Shown here in pieces: positions 43,484 to 52,145 of a DNA stretch of 64,000 bases. Source of the DNA: JAAXHH01 sp965248395 (GTDB taxonomy: Bacteria > JAAXHH01). Positions within the stretch are counted from its first letter, which is position 1. Each line of letters begins with the position of its first letter. The position numbers and the translations under genes are program-made. The notes under the pieces were generated by a model. It saw nothing but the letters and a program-made list of their open reading frames with translations. It made no database searches and was not told where the DNA came from. Where the stretch lies: positions 2,542,001 to 2,606,000 of the forward strand of contig OZ252103.1 in NCBI GenBank assembly GCA_965248395.1. Reading direction: 5' to 3'.

Positions 43484-46400
43484 CTACGGAGACGGGTTCC
43501 AACTGAACTGCACCGACACGCCACGCTCCGAGAAGCCTTCGGCCTCGTGCGCGAGCAGCGTACGCGCCCGCACGTCCACGACCAGACCGGTCGACGCGTC
43601 CGCGACGACGAGGCCGCCGCCGAGGTCCAGACCCGAGCCCGACTCGGCGTCGCCGCCATCGTGCCGCAGCCCTACCTCGACGCTCGGTTTGAGCGACAGG
43701 CCACTGCCGAAGGTAAAGCCGCCCGAGCCCTCCAGCGCGGTGCGCACGCGTGTCACCGACGACGACGCACCCTTCAGCGAGCCCGCAGGGCCGTCCACGC
43801 CCGCGATCGACGTGCCCACCCACAGCGCGGCCGCCTTGAACGACAGCCCGATGCCGGTCCCGCCGCCGGAGCCGGCCACGCCGGCCAGCGCGCCCCGAGC
43901 CCCCGCCGCGACCATCGCCATCGACAGACCGCTCCGCAGCGACGCTACGCCTTCAGGCGTCAGCATCAGGCCGCCCGTACCGTAGCCGGTCACGGCCCAC
44001 ACCGAGATGCGCTTTGTCGCCCTGTAGCCCAGCCACGGATAGAGACCCGTCACCGACGAACGAAGCAGGCCGGCGTCGACGCCCGCGTACTCGCCCAGGC
44101 CACGGCTGTGCGACAGCATCAGGCCGGCGACCAGGGGTCCCTGAGCGTAGTCGGCCCCGAACATCGTCGTCCGCACGTCGCCGCCGAGAGACAGCGCGCC
44201 CTCCCGGCCGGTGAAACGCGACATCGAACCGCGGCTCCAGACCGAGACGATGCCGCCGCGGCCCGTCTCGCGGTCCAGCGCGAAGTCCGAGCCGGTCATA
44301 ACGTCGCCTCCGCCGAGGCCCATGCGCAGCAGCCTGCCCCAGTCGAGCCCGCCGTCCGGACCGGATCCAGCAGCCAGCGGGTTGGAACCGCCGCCCAACG
44401 GGTCGGCCATGCCGCCTATCGGAGCGGCCATGCCGCCTATCGGGCCAAGCGCGGAAGCCCCGCCGAGCCGGCGAAGGAAGCTCTCCGCAAGGTCGCGCCC
44501 CATCCCGCGATGCAATTCACGCCCCGCGATGCGGCCACGGAAACCCGGATCGCGACGGGCGTCGAGACGCGCCGCCACGTGATCGATCACCTGCAGCGCC
44601 GCCATGCGCCCGAAACGCGCCAGCCACGCGCGCTGAAGCGGGTCCGAATTCTCGATCGTCCCCACGGCCAGGTAGTCGGCTCGGATCGCGCCGGCGGCCC
44701 GGTAAAGCACCAGACCCATCTTCTCCTCCCCCTCGTCGTGGGCGTCGTCCAGCACCGGCACCGAGATCGTCTTCAAAGTCTCGCCCGCACTGAACCTCAA
44801 CGCGCCCTGCCGAGCCTTGTAGTCCGCGCCCGCCTTCGCGTTACCGTCCACGGTGCGGTAGTGTACCTTCACCGTTTCCGACGACGCCCTGCTCAGCGTC
44901 ACCGCGAAGTCCAGCGTCGCGCCCTTGCCTTCCTCCGCCCGCGCATCCGCCACCGAGACCCTCGGCGGCGGTGGTGGCGGCGGAGCCGGATCCGACTCCG
45001 GTTCCCGCGGCGGATCCGGTTCAGACTCCGATTCAGACTCCTGCGCGTCGTCGTTCCGGATCGTGCCCACCGCCTCGTAGTCGTCGTTCGCGACGCCGGC
45101 GCCGGAGACGTTGCTCAACAACAGCGTGAACGTCTCCCCGTCGTCCTCCTCCGCGTCGTCCCTGATCGGCACCTCCACCGTCTTCTCGTACTCGCCCGGG
45201 TCGAACGTCAGCCTGCCTCTCGTCTCCGTGTAGTCCGTTCCCGCCTCCGCCGTCCCATCGCGCGTGCGGTAGTCCACCGTCACCTCCGAGCCCGAATTCC
45301 CGTCGAGCTTCACCACGAAGTCCAGGGTCGCGTCCTCGCCCTCGGTCGCCTCGGCGTCCGCCACCGACAGCGACGGACGCTGCGCGTACCGCACCGCACC
45401 CAGGTGATCCAGTTCCGCATCGTAGCCCCGCTCGTTGCGGATCGTGGCCCCGTTCGAGGCCAGGCTTTTGGCCTCCACCTCCACCGCGCCCACCCGGCCG
45501 TCGCCGGCCGTGACCTCGTACTCGAACGCGAGGGTGTTCGTCCCCGAACCGCCAACGTACGACGCCGTGCGCGCCAGCGTGCGCCGCTCCCGGTCGCCCA
45601 GCAGCAGATCGATCGTCGGGGTGCCCCCCGCCACATCCACCTTGTCCCAGTTCAGCCGCTCATCAAGGGGCGTATCCGGCGCATACGGCTGCGGCGGACC
45701 CGTGAACCGGACCGCCACCCGCACCGTGTCGCCCGCCGTCCACGCGGCCCTGCCCGGCTTGCGCACGGTGACCTGCATCACCCGCGTGATCGTGTACTCC
45801 GGCTCCCCGTCTCCGCCCGCCAGCGTGCGGATCGTCGCGCCCCGCAGCAGCATGCCGTCGTCCGCCGCCCACACGCCCCGCGCGCCGTCCTCGGCCGCGC
45901 CCACCGTGTAGGTGAACCGCAGCGTGGCCGTGCCCGAGCCGCCCACGTACGGCGCCAGCGGCGTCGACAGCACTACGCCGTACCCAGGGCGCGCGTCGGA
46001 GCGGAATGCCACCAACACGTACGGACCCAGGTCCCGGCACCTTCCGTCGTCGTTGTATGACCAGCAATCCTCCGGCTGCTCCACCACCACCGGCAGGCTG
46101 TAGCGGACCTCTAGCTCGACCCGCTCCCCGGCGCTCCATACCCCGTCGGCGCCCGGACCGCTGACCACCCTCACGTTCCGTATCCACGCCGGCAACACGA
46201 ACTTCACCGGCAGGCCGCTCGGTGCCCTGACGAAGGCGTAGCCACGTTGAGGATACGGGGGACCAGTACCCATGGGCGGGGACGGCAGGGGCGTGCCGAG
46301 GTCCACCGTGACCGCCTCGGTCGTGCCCTCCGTGCGGGTCACGGCGACCGCCTCGCCCACCACCGCGCCGGCGGTGATCTCAAGCGTACTCGCGCCGCCG

Positions 46401-47392
46401 GCGAGGCCGCCGTTGGTCACGCTCACCGGTAGACTCATGGCGAACGGCGCTCCGGCCGGCACCTTCGCCCGAACCCGGTCGCTCCCCGCAATCTCCACGG
46501 TGACGGTCAGGAGCAGGGGATGGACGGGGTTCTCTGCCACATCGAGAGTGTCCAGCATGGTCAGGCCGGCGAACACCCCGTCGGGCAGCGCGACAAGCTG
46601 GTTGCTGCCTGCCATCAGGACCTTCAGCTTCGTCAGGCCGGAGAACACCCTGGGGGGGAGCGCGGTGATCAGGTTATGGAACAAGTCCAGCTTCTCCAGA
46701 TTCGGCAGATCGTAGAACGCCCCGTCGGGCAGCGAGCCGATCTGGTTCCAGCGGAGGATGAGCGTCTTCAGCGCCGATATGTCGGAAAACACCTCGACGG
46801 GCACCTCGGTCAAGTCATTGCCGCCCAGGTCGAGCGTCTCCAGCTCCGCCAAGCCGGAGAACACCCCGTCCGGAAGCGCGGGGAGCCGGTTGACGCCCAG
46901 GTTGAGCGTCTCCATCACCGACAGGCCGGAGAACGCTTCCGCGCGAAGCGTGGGGATCCGGTTGGCGCCCAGGTTGAGCGTCTCCAGCTTCGTCAGGCCG
47001 GAGAACACCCCGGCCGGAAGACCCTGGTGGAACTGGTTGTTGTAGAGGTCGAGGGTCTCCAGCTTCGCCAGGCCGGAGAACACCCCCGAGGGAAGCGCCA
47101 AAAGCTGGTAGTTGCCCTTCAGCCTGAGTTCCTTCAGGTCCGTCAGGCCGGCGAAGTCGTCTGCCTTGAGCGATGTGAGTCCGACGCTTTCGAGAGTCAA
47201 CTCTGTGACCGTGGTCAGATGTGTGGTCGTCACCTCCGCGCAATCGGACACGCCGCTGAGCCGGTTCAGGATCCCGTCCTGCACCTGCTGCGTGCGGCCG
47301 CAGATGCCGGGCGGGGTCTGTGCCTGCACCGGCACGGCAGCCAGCACGCCGAGTAGGATGAGGAAGGTTCCGGCCGGTCCGATCGTTCTCAA
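43484..47392 (-). CDS. Surface protein with leucine-rich repeats, Calx-beta domains and a truncated barrel-like C-terminus
   Basis: About 1302 residues from a TTG at 47392, which follows GAGGGG and starts the signal peptide (TFLILLGVLAAVPVQAQ). A disulphide-like N-cap (GICGRTQQVQDGIL) leads to about ten 24-residue LRRs of the type LPDGVFSGLxxLETLDLGxN. Unassigned beta-rich domains follow, then two Calx-beta domains (LSVADAEATEGEDATL and VSVADARAEEGKGATL) split by a Pro/Glu linker. The last 350 residues are Gly-rich and barrel-like, as in autotransporter-domain proteins (DVRTTMFGADYAQGPLVAG). The C-terminal strands are missing, so outer-membrane insertion is doubtful. GC content is visibly above that of neighbouring genes, suggesting transfer. 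The frame is open back to 47467. Confidence 0.8.
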   Translation of the reverse strand: MRTIGPAGTFLILLGVLAAVPVQAQTPPGICGRTQQVQDGILNRLSGVSDCAEVTTTHLTTVTELTLESVGLTSLKADDFAGLTDLKELRLKGNYQLLALPSGVFSGLAKLETLDLYNNQFHQGLPAGVFSGLTKLETLNLGANRIPTLRAEAFSGLSVMETLNLGVNRLPALPDGVFSGLAELETLDLGGNDLTEVPVEVFSDISALKTLILRWNQIGSLPDGAFYDLPNLEKLDLFHNLITALPPRVFSGLTKLKVLMAGSNQLVALPDGVFAGLTMLDTLDVAENPVHPLLLTVTVEIAGSDRVRAKVPAGAPFAMSLPVSVTNGGLAGGASTLEITAGAVVGEAVAVTRTEGTTEAVTVDLGTPLPSPPMGTGPPYPQRGYAFVRAPSGLPVKFVLPAWIRNVRVVSGPGADGVWSAGERVELEVRYSLPVVVEQPEDCWSYNDDGRCRDLGPYVLVAFRSDARPGYGVVLSTPLAPYVGGSGTATLRFTYTVGAAEDGARGVWAADDGMLLRGATIRTLAGGDGEPEYTITRVMQVTVRKPGRAAWTAGDTVRVAVRFTGPPQPYAPDTPLDERLNWDKVDVAGGTPTIDLLLGDRERRTLARTASYVGGSGTNTLAFEYEVTAGDGRVGAVEVEAKSLASNGATIRNERGYDAELDHLGAVRYAQRPSLSVADAEATEGEDATLDFVVKLDGNSGSEVTVDYRTRDGTAEAGTDYTETRGRLTFDPGEYEKTVEVPIRDDAEEDDGETFTLLLSNVSGAGVANDDYEAVGTIRNDDAQESESESEPDPPREPESDPAPPPPPPPRVSVADARAEEGKGATLDFAVTLSRASSETVKVHYRTVDGNAKAGADYKARQGALRFSAGETLKTISVPVLDDAHDEGEEKMGLVLYRAAGAIRADYLAVGTIENSDPLQRAWLARFGRMAALQVIDHVAARLDARRDPGFRGRIAGRELHRGMGRDLAESFLRRLGGASALGPIGGMAAPIGGMADPLGGGSNPLAAGSGPDGGLDWGRLLRMGLGGGDVMTGSDFALDRETGRGGIVSVWSRGSMSRFTGREGALSLGGDVRTTMFGADYAQGPLVAGLMLSHSRGLGEYAGVDAGLLRSSVTGLYPWLGYRATKRISVWAVTGYGTGGLMLTPEGVASLRSGLSMAMVAAGARGALAGVAGSGGGTGIGLSFKAAALWVGTSIAGVDGPAGSLKGASSSVTRVRTALEGSGGFTFGSGLSLKPSVEVGLRHDGGDAESGSGLDLGGGLVVADASTGLVVDVRARTLLAHEAEGFSERGVSVQFSWNPSP

Positions 47393-48209
47393 CGTCTTCC
47401 CCTCGTTCTTTTCAGAAATGCCCCATGAAACCGGCGTATCGGGCTTCGTGGATGCGTCGAAAGACACGGACCGCCGAGATTCAGTGCGGAAATTCCAACG
47501 TGTCCATGTCAGAGTTAGATCGCTTTCTGATTTACTCCTGTCTTACACGGGTTATAAAACTTGAATATCTTGGGCACAGGAGTATTGTAATTTGGGCAAC
47601 TGCATGGCCCGGGCGGCAGTGCGATCGTAACGAGCAGCGCGCAGCGGCGCGGGCCCGGGCGGAGGTAATTTTCGACTCCTTTTGACCGGCTCCGTGAATG
47701 AGAAGGTACAGGTAAAAGAATGTAAACGTGTCGCAGGGAGTTTGTGAAACGGGAAGTTTGAGGGCTCAGGCCCCATTTATTTTAGGCATCTGCGCAGCCC
47801 GTGCCGCGGCCGTTGCGGGATGGCGCCGGCACGGCAGCTAGTACGGCGAGGGGATCTTCAATCGGGAAGAACTTTCATTCCATCTCCGAATGGGTCGCTG
47901 GCAGGTCCTGCGATTCGTCCGGGCCTTGGTCCGCAGAGGATTCGCCGCCGAGCACAAGTTTGAGGAAACTCCAGAGTCGAGCAGGCCATTCTGAAAGGCA
48001 ATATCCGGGTGGCGGGGGAGTACGGCAGTCTGCAAGCTGCCCTGTGATGAAGCATCGTGTTGAGAAGAGTCGCACGGAAGCGCAATTCTTCGCCAGCGGG
48101 GGGCTGAAGGCTCCGGGGAGCGCCGGTTGCCGTAGAAAGAGAGTGAGAAGTAAGGAAAAGCGGCGGCAAGCAGGGCAGCAGGGTCGATCAAGGTTCCTTA
48201 GTTGCGTTA
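47393..48209. other. Gene-poor stretch of about 800 bp
   Basis: No gene is convincing on either strand; the overlapping frames at 47801-48495 lack protein-like features. A segment near 47822-47855 resembles 47326-47360 in the signal-peptide region of the LRR gene (CGGCACGGCAG is shared exactly), so part of this stretch may be a decayed copy of that gene's 5' end. Confidence 0.4.
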
Positions 48210-49304
48210 TCAGCGAAACCAGTCGTAGTTGAGACCCAGCGTACGATCCTCCAGTGGCAGATCGACACGGACGCCGCCTCGTGCGGAAGACAGTTTGAGT
48301 GCGATTTCGACTTCCAGCGCGATGGCAACCCTGCGGCCCGAGTTCTTCGGTTCGGCCAACCGTCCCTCCAGGCAGTCCATCACGTCGTTTAACGAATATA
48401 CACCGCCGTAGGGCGGTACGAACTGGGGACCCGGCCAGGGCACTTCGACCCGGTAGGGCCGACCCTCTACCTCCATGGCCGCCCATCGCTGCCATGCCGT
48501 CAAAAAATCGAAGACAAGTTCCCCTTTGCTACCATGTAGACGCACGCCCGGCGCGCCAGTGCGAAAATGAACCACGAGGCCGCTCTCGGCGACCATCATG
48601 CCCTGTCCCACAAACTCATCGCTGCCCGATTCGCGGCGCGGTTCATCTCCCGTACCGATCACCCACGCCGGATCACTGTCCAGGAAGTAGGACCAGTTCT
48701 GATGCTGTGCGAAAGGACCAGAGGTTTCGATGGACAACAGTTCTCCGATTTCCCCTTCGCGCACCAGTTTTTCAGCGCGGCCGAACGACGGGTGGGTGGT
48801 GGTGGTGGCTCCGCAACTTAAGGGCACACCCGCGGCCGCACAAGTTCGCACCATGCGATCCGCTTCTTCGAGCGTATGGGCCATGGGTTTTTCGGTGAAA
48901 ATACCCCTGGCACCATGATGTACCGCGAGGCATATCAAATCAGCCCGATGCTTGGTGTTAGTGGCTATGGCCACGATATCCGGTCTTTCCAGGGACAACA
49001 TATCCTCCGCGTCGTCGTACAGGGACACAACACCGTATCGTTCACGGAACGCACGCAGCCGCTTTACGTCCCTTTCCGAGGCCGCGACCAGGTCGATCTC
49101 TGGGCGGTCCCACAGTGACTCGGCGTAGGAGGACGGCAGGCCCTCGGTACCCGGATTCTCGTGGTAGAGAAAACGCCGGTGTATATCCAATTCGGGCGTG
49201 GGACGATCGATATCATCCACGTCCCACACGCCTGTTCTAGCTGCGAGATCGTAGAGCATGCCCATCCAGCCCAGCCCAATTAACGCTCCGCGGTATTTTG
49301 CCAC
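48210..49304 (-). CDS. Gfo/Idh/MocA-family oxidoreductase
   Basis: A 364-residue NAD(P)-dependent sugar or sugar-acid oxidoreductase. The Rossmann fold starts GALIGLGWMGMLYD, DIVAIATNTKHRADL is the family motif, and GIFTEKPMAHTLEEADRM carries the catalytic EKP. The C-terminal beta-sheet domain includes VHFRTGAPGVRLHGSKGELVFD. It is the last gene of a five-gene run (52-48 kb) with another Gfo/Idh/MocA enzyme at its head, an aldolase and an Ldh-type oxidoreductase, which points to sequential oxidation and cleavage of a sugar acid. A 249-bp AT-rich gap separates it from the Ldh gene, so it may have its own promoter. Confidence 0.9.
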   Translation of the reverse strand: MAKYRGALIGLGWMGMLYDLAARTGVWDVDDIDRPTPELDIHRRFLYHENPGTEGLPSSYAESLWDRPEIDLVAASERDVKRLRAFRERYGVVSLYDDAEDMLSLERPDIVAIATNTKHRADLICLAVHHGARGIFTEKPMAHTLEEADRMVRTCAAAGVPLSCGATTTTHPSFGRAEKLVREGEIGELLSIETSGPFAQHQNWSYFLDSDPAWVIGTGDEPRRESGSDEFVGQGMMVAESGLVVHFRTGAPGVRLHGSKGELVFDFLTAWQRWAAMEVEGRPYRVEVPWPGPQFVPPYGGVYSLNDVMDCLEGRLAEPKNSGRRVAIALEVEIALKLSSARGGVRVDLPLEDRTLGLNYDWFR

Positions 49305-49553
49305 GCGTATTCCTTCCTCTTTGTGGCCTAAACCAAAAGTCGATCAAGTGCTGTGAGAACAACTCGACCACGAAGTATAATAGTATATGTTGTTATGATT
49401 ATGTTATATACCACTGCATATTGTAATACTTGGTATATTAACGAGTTTCAAATCCGATTTGACATGATATATAAGGAATATCTAGCTCCTTAAGTAGTGA
49501 TATGCCAGTTTTTGAGCTGAACCTGTACTCTATTAGTTAAAAACATGGGCGAT
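49305..49553. other. AT-rich intergenic region
   Basis: The 49370-49540 part is far richer in A and T than its surroundings, with many TATA-like tracts. It lies between two genes read in the same direction and probably contains the promoter of the downstream Gfo/Idh/MocA gene, but no single -35/-10 pair can be picked with confidence. Confidence 0.5.
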
Positions 49554-50561
49554 TTAGTCATTCCAAGGCAGGGCAACATCCAAACGATCGCTCATTTCTC
49601 GTACCGTGTTCTGTTCGATCTCGCCAAAGCGTATTCCCTGCTCCCTGTGAAGGGCCATGCGTTGTTCTTCAATCGCTCCGGGCAGTAGCGCCTTGTCATA
49701 ACCCGGCATAGGCTCGTAGGATTCCCGCACATCCTTAACGAAACGGTCTACCTCTTCGTGAAAATCTACTTCGGGAATGACCGTTTCGATATGAATCGCC
49801 AGGACCATGCCGCCATGGCTTGCCGCCGGCCACCGCTCCTGAACCTCGTCTGCTTCAGGCAGCCCGGCTCCGGTCAGGGCGCATCCCAGTAGCGTTGCCA
49901 CCGCCCCGTAGCCGATGCTCTTAAAGAAGGCAGCCGGTATGCGGGACAGAAGATCGTCGAATTCAGGCGATTGCTGATAGTCGGCCAGGATACGGGTGGC
50001 CACATCCTGCACCAGGGGAGGCTCGTTGCCCGCCGGAATGCCGAAACAGAGCGGTGGGTTGCCAAAGTAGCCGATCTGCGGTTTCGGATCCTGGCCGCGC
50101 GCGTTTCCTATGTTGCGGTAGCCCTGGACTGAAAATCCGACGCATCCGGCTTCCATGCACATTCGGGTGTAGTGGCCCGCCGAGCCGTAATGACCAATAT
50201 GTCGGACAAGTCCCATGCCCATCCCTGTTTCACGGGCCTTTGCGATGGCGCTTTCGGTTGCCTCGACCATAGGCCAGTACCCGAGTGTTCCGTCGCCGTC
50301 GACGACAACCGACGTGGGGGATTCTGAGATGACCCGTACATTGGGATGGGGGTTACTGCCGCCCTCGGCGAAGGTACGCGTGTAGCCTGATGCCGCCCTG
50401 ACGCCATGGCTGCGAACGCCCCGCAGGTCGGAATTGACCAGCAGTCGGCTGATGAGTGCGGCGTGATGGTTGGATAATCCCACTCTTTCGAAACAGGCCG
50501 TCGTAAAGGCCAACAGGGCGTTTTCATGAACGTGGATATATTCTTCCGGTGGTCGATTCAT
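49554..50561 (-). CDS. Malate/L-lactate/ureidoglycolate dehydrogenase-type oxidoreductase (Ldh_2 family)
   Basis: A 335-residue NAD(P)-dependent 2-hydroxyacid dehydrogenase of the Ldh_2 fold, unrelated to classical LDH. It shows LLVNSDLRGVRSHGVRA near residue 50 with the active-site His, VVVDGDGTLGYWP, the block GMGLVRHIGHYGSAGHYTR, and FGNPPLCFGIPAG. ATG 50561 has AGGA upstream and is preferred over a GTG two codons earlier. Relatives oxidise malate, sulfolactate, ureidoglycolate or sugar-derived acids. It is 77 bp downstream of the HpcH-type aldolase, fitting a pathway in which a 2-hydroxyacid is oxidised. Confidence 0.9.
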   Translation of the reverse strand: MNRPPEEYIHVHENALLAFTTACFERVGLSNHHAALISRLLVNSDLRGVRSHGVRAASGYTRTFAEGGSNPHPNVRVISESPTSVVVDGDGTLGYWPMVEATESAIAKARETGMGMGLVRHIGHYGSAGHYTRMCMEAGCVGFSVQGYRNIGNARGQDPKPQIGYFGNPPLCFGIPAGNEPPLVQDVATRILADYQQSPEFDDLLSRIPAAFFKSIGYGAVATLLGCALTGAGLPEADEVQERWPAASHGGMVLAIHIETVIPEVDFHEEVDRFVKDVRESYEPMPGYDKALLPGAIEEQRMALHREQGIRFGEIEQNTVREMSDRLDVALPWND

Positions 50562-50638
50562 CACCAATTCCTTTGGGTATGCAATCGGCGACTAAACAGA
50601 GGAGGCTGCTGCCAGTATGGACTGAAATCAACCCCGGA

Positions 50639-51364
50639 TCATACTACCATGGGTGTCTGCAGCACCGTGAGTCCCATGTCGATGTACTTGTCTTGTTCCG
50701 ATGGGTCCAGGAGCGCCAGGCTGACCGCGACCGAAGTTCCTTCCATCTCCCTGGCGACATGCCTGACGCATTCTTCGACCGATCGGAAGGGCGGATTATG
50801 ATATCGTTCGATATCGAAAAGCAGGTCGTTGGGACCGAAGGTGAGCACGTCCACACCCTCCCTGGCCAGACGCCGACAGTTGATGACGGCGTCGACTGAC
50901 TCAAGCTGCAGCCACAAGACGCCGGTTTGGTTCCACCAGGCCGCGTATTCTAGGCGATTGGAACGATCCTGAATGCCGTGGCGCGCGCTTCCTCCCGAGC
51001 TTCTTCCGCCGAACTGCGGGTAGTAGAAGTAAAATACCGCCTCGTCCACCGTGGCATCTTGTTTGACTTCGGGTACAAGAATTCCCGCGGGACCCAGATC
51101 GAGATAGTTGCCGATCAGGTACGTGTGCCGGGTATGTTTTATCCGCAGGATCACCGGCACGCCCAGCGCTTCGGCGGATGCGCAGAAGGAAACGATGCGA
51201 TCCTCGTTCTGGGGTCCATGCTGGCAGTCGACGTTGAAGAAATCGACCTTCCCTTTCTGTAGCATCTCTTCCAGGTCATCCATGCCGGTGTCCATGGAGG
51301 CGCCAACACCATTTAAAATTTCACCGTTGCGGATGCGATGTTTCAGCGAAGTCGGCTCAACCAT
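50639..51364 (-). CDS. HpcH/HpaI-type aldolase (citrate lyase superfamily)
   Basis: A 241-residue class II aldolase-like barrel that would cleave 2-keto-4-hydroxy acids with a divalent metal. Motifs include KVDFFNVDCQHGPQNEDRI, VILRIKHTRHTYLIGNYLDLGPAGILVPEV (family block with metal Glu), LWLQLESVDAVIN and the nearby FGPNDLLFD. RSSGGSARHGI corresponds to the flexible GxRG loop. The start ATG has AAGGGAG about ten bases upstream. It lies between the methyltransferase and the Ldh gene in one operon, and probably cleaves a keto-deoxy sugar acid. Confidence 0.88.
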   Translation of the reverse strand: MVEPTSLKHRIRNGEILNGVGASMDTGMDDLEEMLQKGKVDFFNVDCQHGPQNEDRIVSFCASAEALGVPVILRIKHTRHTYLIGNYLDLGPAGILVPEVKQDATVDEAVFYFYYPQFGGRSSGGSARHGIQDRSNRLEYAAWWNQTGVLWLQLESVDAVINCRRLAREGVDVLTFGPNDLLFDIERYHNPPFRSVEECVRHVAREMEGTSVAVSLALLDPSEQDKYIDMGLTVLQTPMVV

Positions 51365-51388
51365 TACGAGGGTCTCCCTTCCATTCCG

Positions 51389-52132
51389 TTACACTTTCAC
51401 CAATAATTGCAGTTGTACCGGTGTATCCACCCGGATGACTGCCGAGGGATGTCGATACATGGTCCGTTCCAGGCAACGCCTGTCCGCGACGGGCAGGCGC
51501 GCCTTGTCCCACCGATCGGCCCGGTACAGGTCGAATACCGTCAGGCTGTCGAGGTAGTACCTGAAAACGAAATCGGTGTAAAAGCTTGTGACGAGTTTAC
51601 CGTTCCTGACGGCCTCCGCCATTACCCGGTCCGCGAAATGAAAGTCGACATAATCCCGGGCCAGCGTTCCCACCAGGGTTTCTTTCTCCTCCACCAGGCA
51701 GAAAACCTGCTGCCTCGCACGACGTCGGTTACCTTGACTTACCGGAAAGTAAGGACGTATGTCGACGACACAGCCACCAGGCTTCAACACGCGACAGGCT
51801 TCGAGAAGGGCATGCCCCATGCCCTCTTGTTTTACTCATCACAAAGACCAAGAGAAAAGCGCCAGGTCGAAACTGCGATCCTGAAACGGCAGCCGGGAGG
51901 CATCCCCCACGGCGAACCGGGCGACGCCGTCCATCCGCTTCCGGTCATGGGCGCGCCGCAGGTCTTCCCCGGCCAGGTCGACTCCGACGACCGAATGGAT
52001 CCAATCCTTGATTCTGTTCGATAGACGGCCATCGCCGCAACCGATGTCGAGCACGCGCGCGCCATTGAATGGTATATGCCGCATGAGCAGCCGCGTTTCG
52101 CGCCGTTCCGGATCGATCCTGACTCCCTTCAT
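51389..52132 (-). CDS. SAM-dependent methyltransferase with two consecutive in-frame TGA codons (candidate tandem selenocysteine protein)
   Basis: The frame encodes a class I methyltransferase: VLDIGCGDG (28-36, SAM motif I), VVGVDLAGED, FAVGDASRLPFQDRSFDLALFSWSL (73-97), then TGA-TGA (51841-51839 and 51838-51836, codons 98-99), V-K-Q-E-G, and ACRVLKPGGCVVDIRP followed by a normal C-terminal part. Total length would be 247 residues. No other stop or frameshift breaks it. ATG 52132 has GGGAGG just upstream and starts 14 bp after the preceding gene. In relatives as I remember them, this position after SWSL often holds Cys residues. A hairpin follows at SECIS distance. Alternatives are a pseudogene, or two pieces with reinitiation at ATG 51820. 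It is third of five genes in a catabolic operon, counted from the last. Whether TGA is decoded cannot be decided here. Confidence 0.7.
51808..51824 (-). promoter_or_regulatory. SECIS-like hairpin downstream of the tandem TGA
   Basis: Read on the minus strand, GGGCATG-GGG-CATGCCC forms a perfect 7-bp stem with a three-base GGG loop. The loop begins 18 bases after the second TGA (21 after the first), within the 16-37 window of the bacterial SECIS consensus, which also asks for a G among the first two loop bases. The stem can be extended by an A-T and a G-T pair. The palindromic sequence could also arise by chance. Confidence 0.5.
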
Positions 52133-52145
52133 ACTGCCTCCCATC

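Noticed and set aside
44980..45050. A CRISPR-like or VNTR repeat in the Pro/Glu linker of the LRR/Calx-beta gene
   Set aside because: It is a short codon-level repeat encoding a Ser/Glu/Pro linker, without spacers.
43547..46060. An 837-codon open frame on the plus strand
   Set aside because: It lies antisense to the LRR/Calx-beta gene, is dominated by Arg, Ala and His, and reflects the high GC at third positions of the real gene.
47801..48495. Overlapping frames on both strands in the gene-poor stretch
   Set aside because: Arg/Ser/Pro-rich translations without motifs, and the minus-strand ones run into the Gfo/Idh/MocA gene in the wrong frame.
51836..51841. Reassignment of TGA to an amino acid across the genome
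   Set aside because: Many genes in the window end normally with TGA, including the ATGA overlaps at 23062-23065 and 23616-23619.
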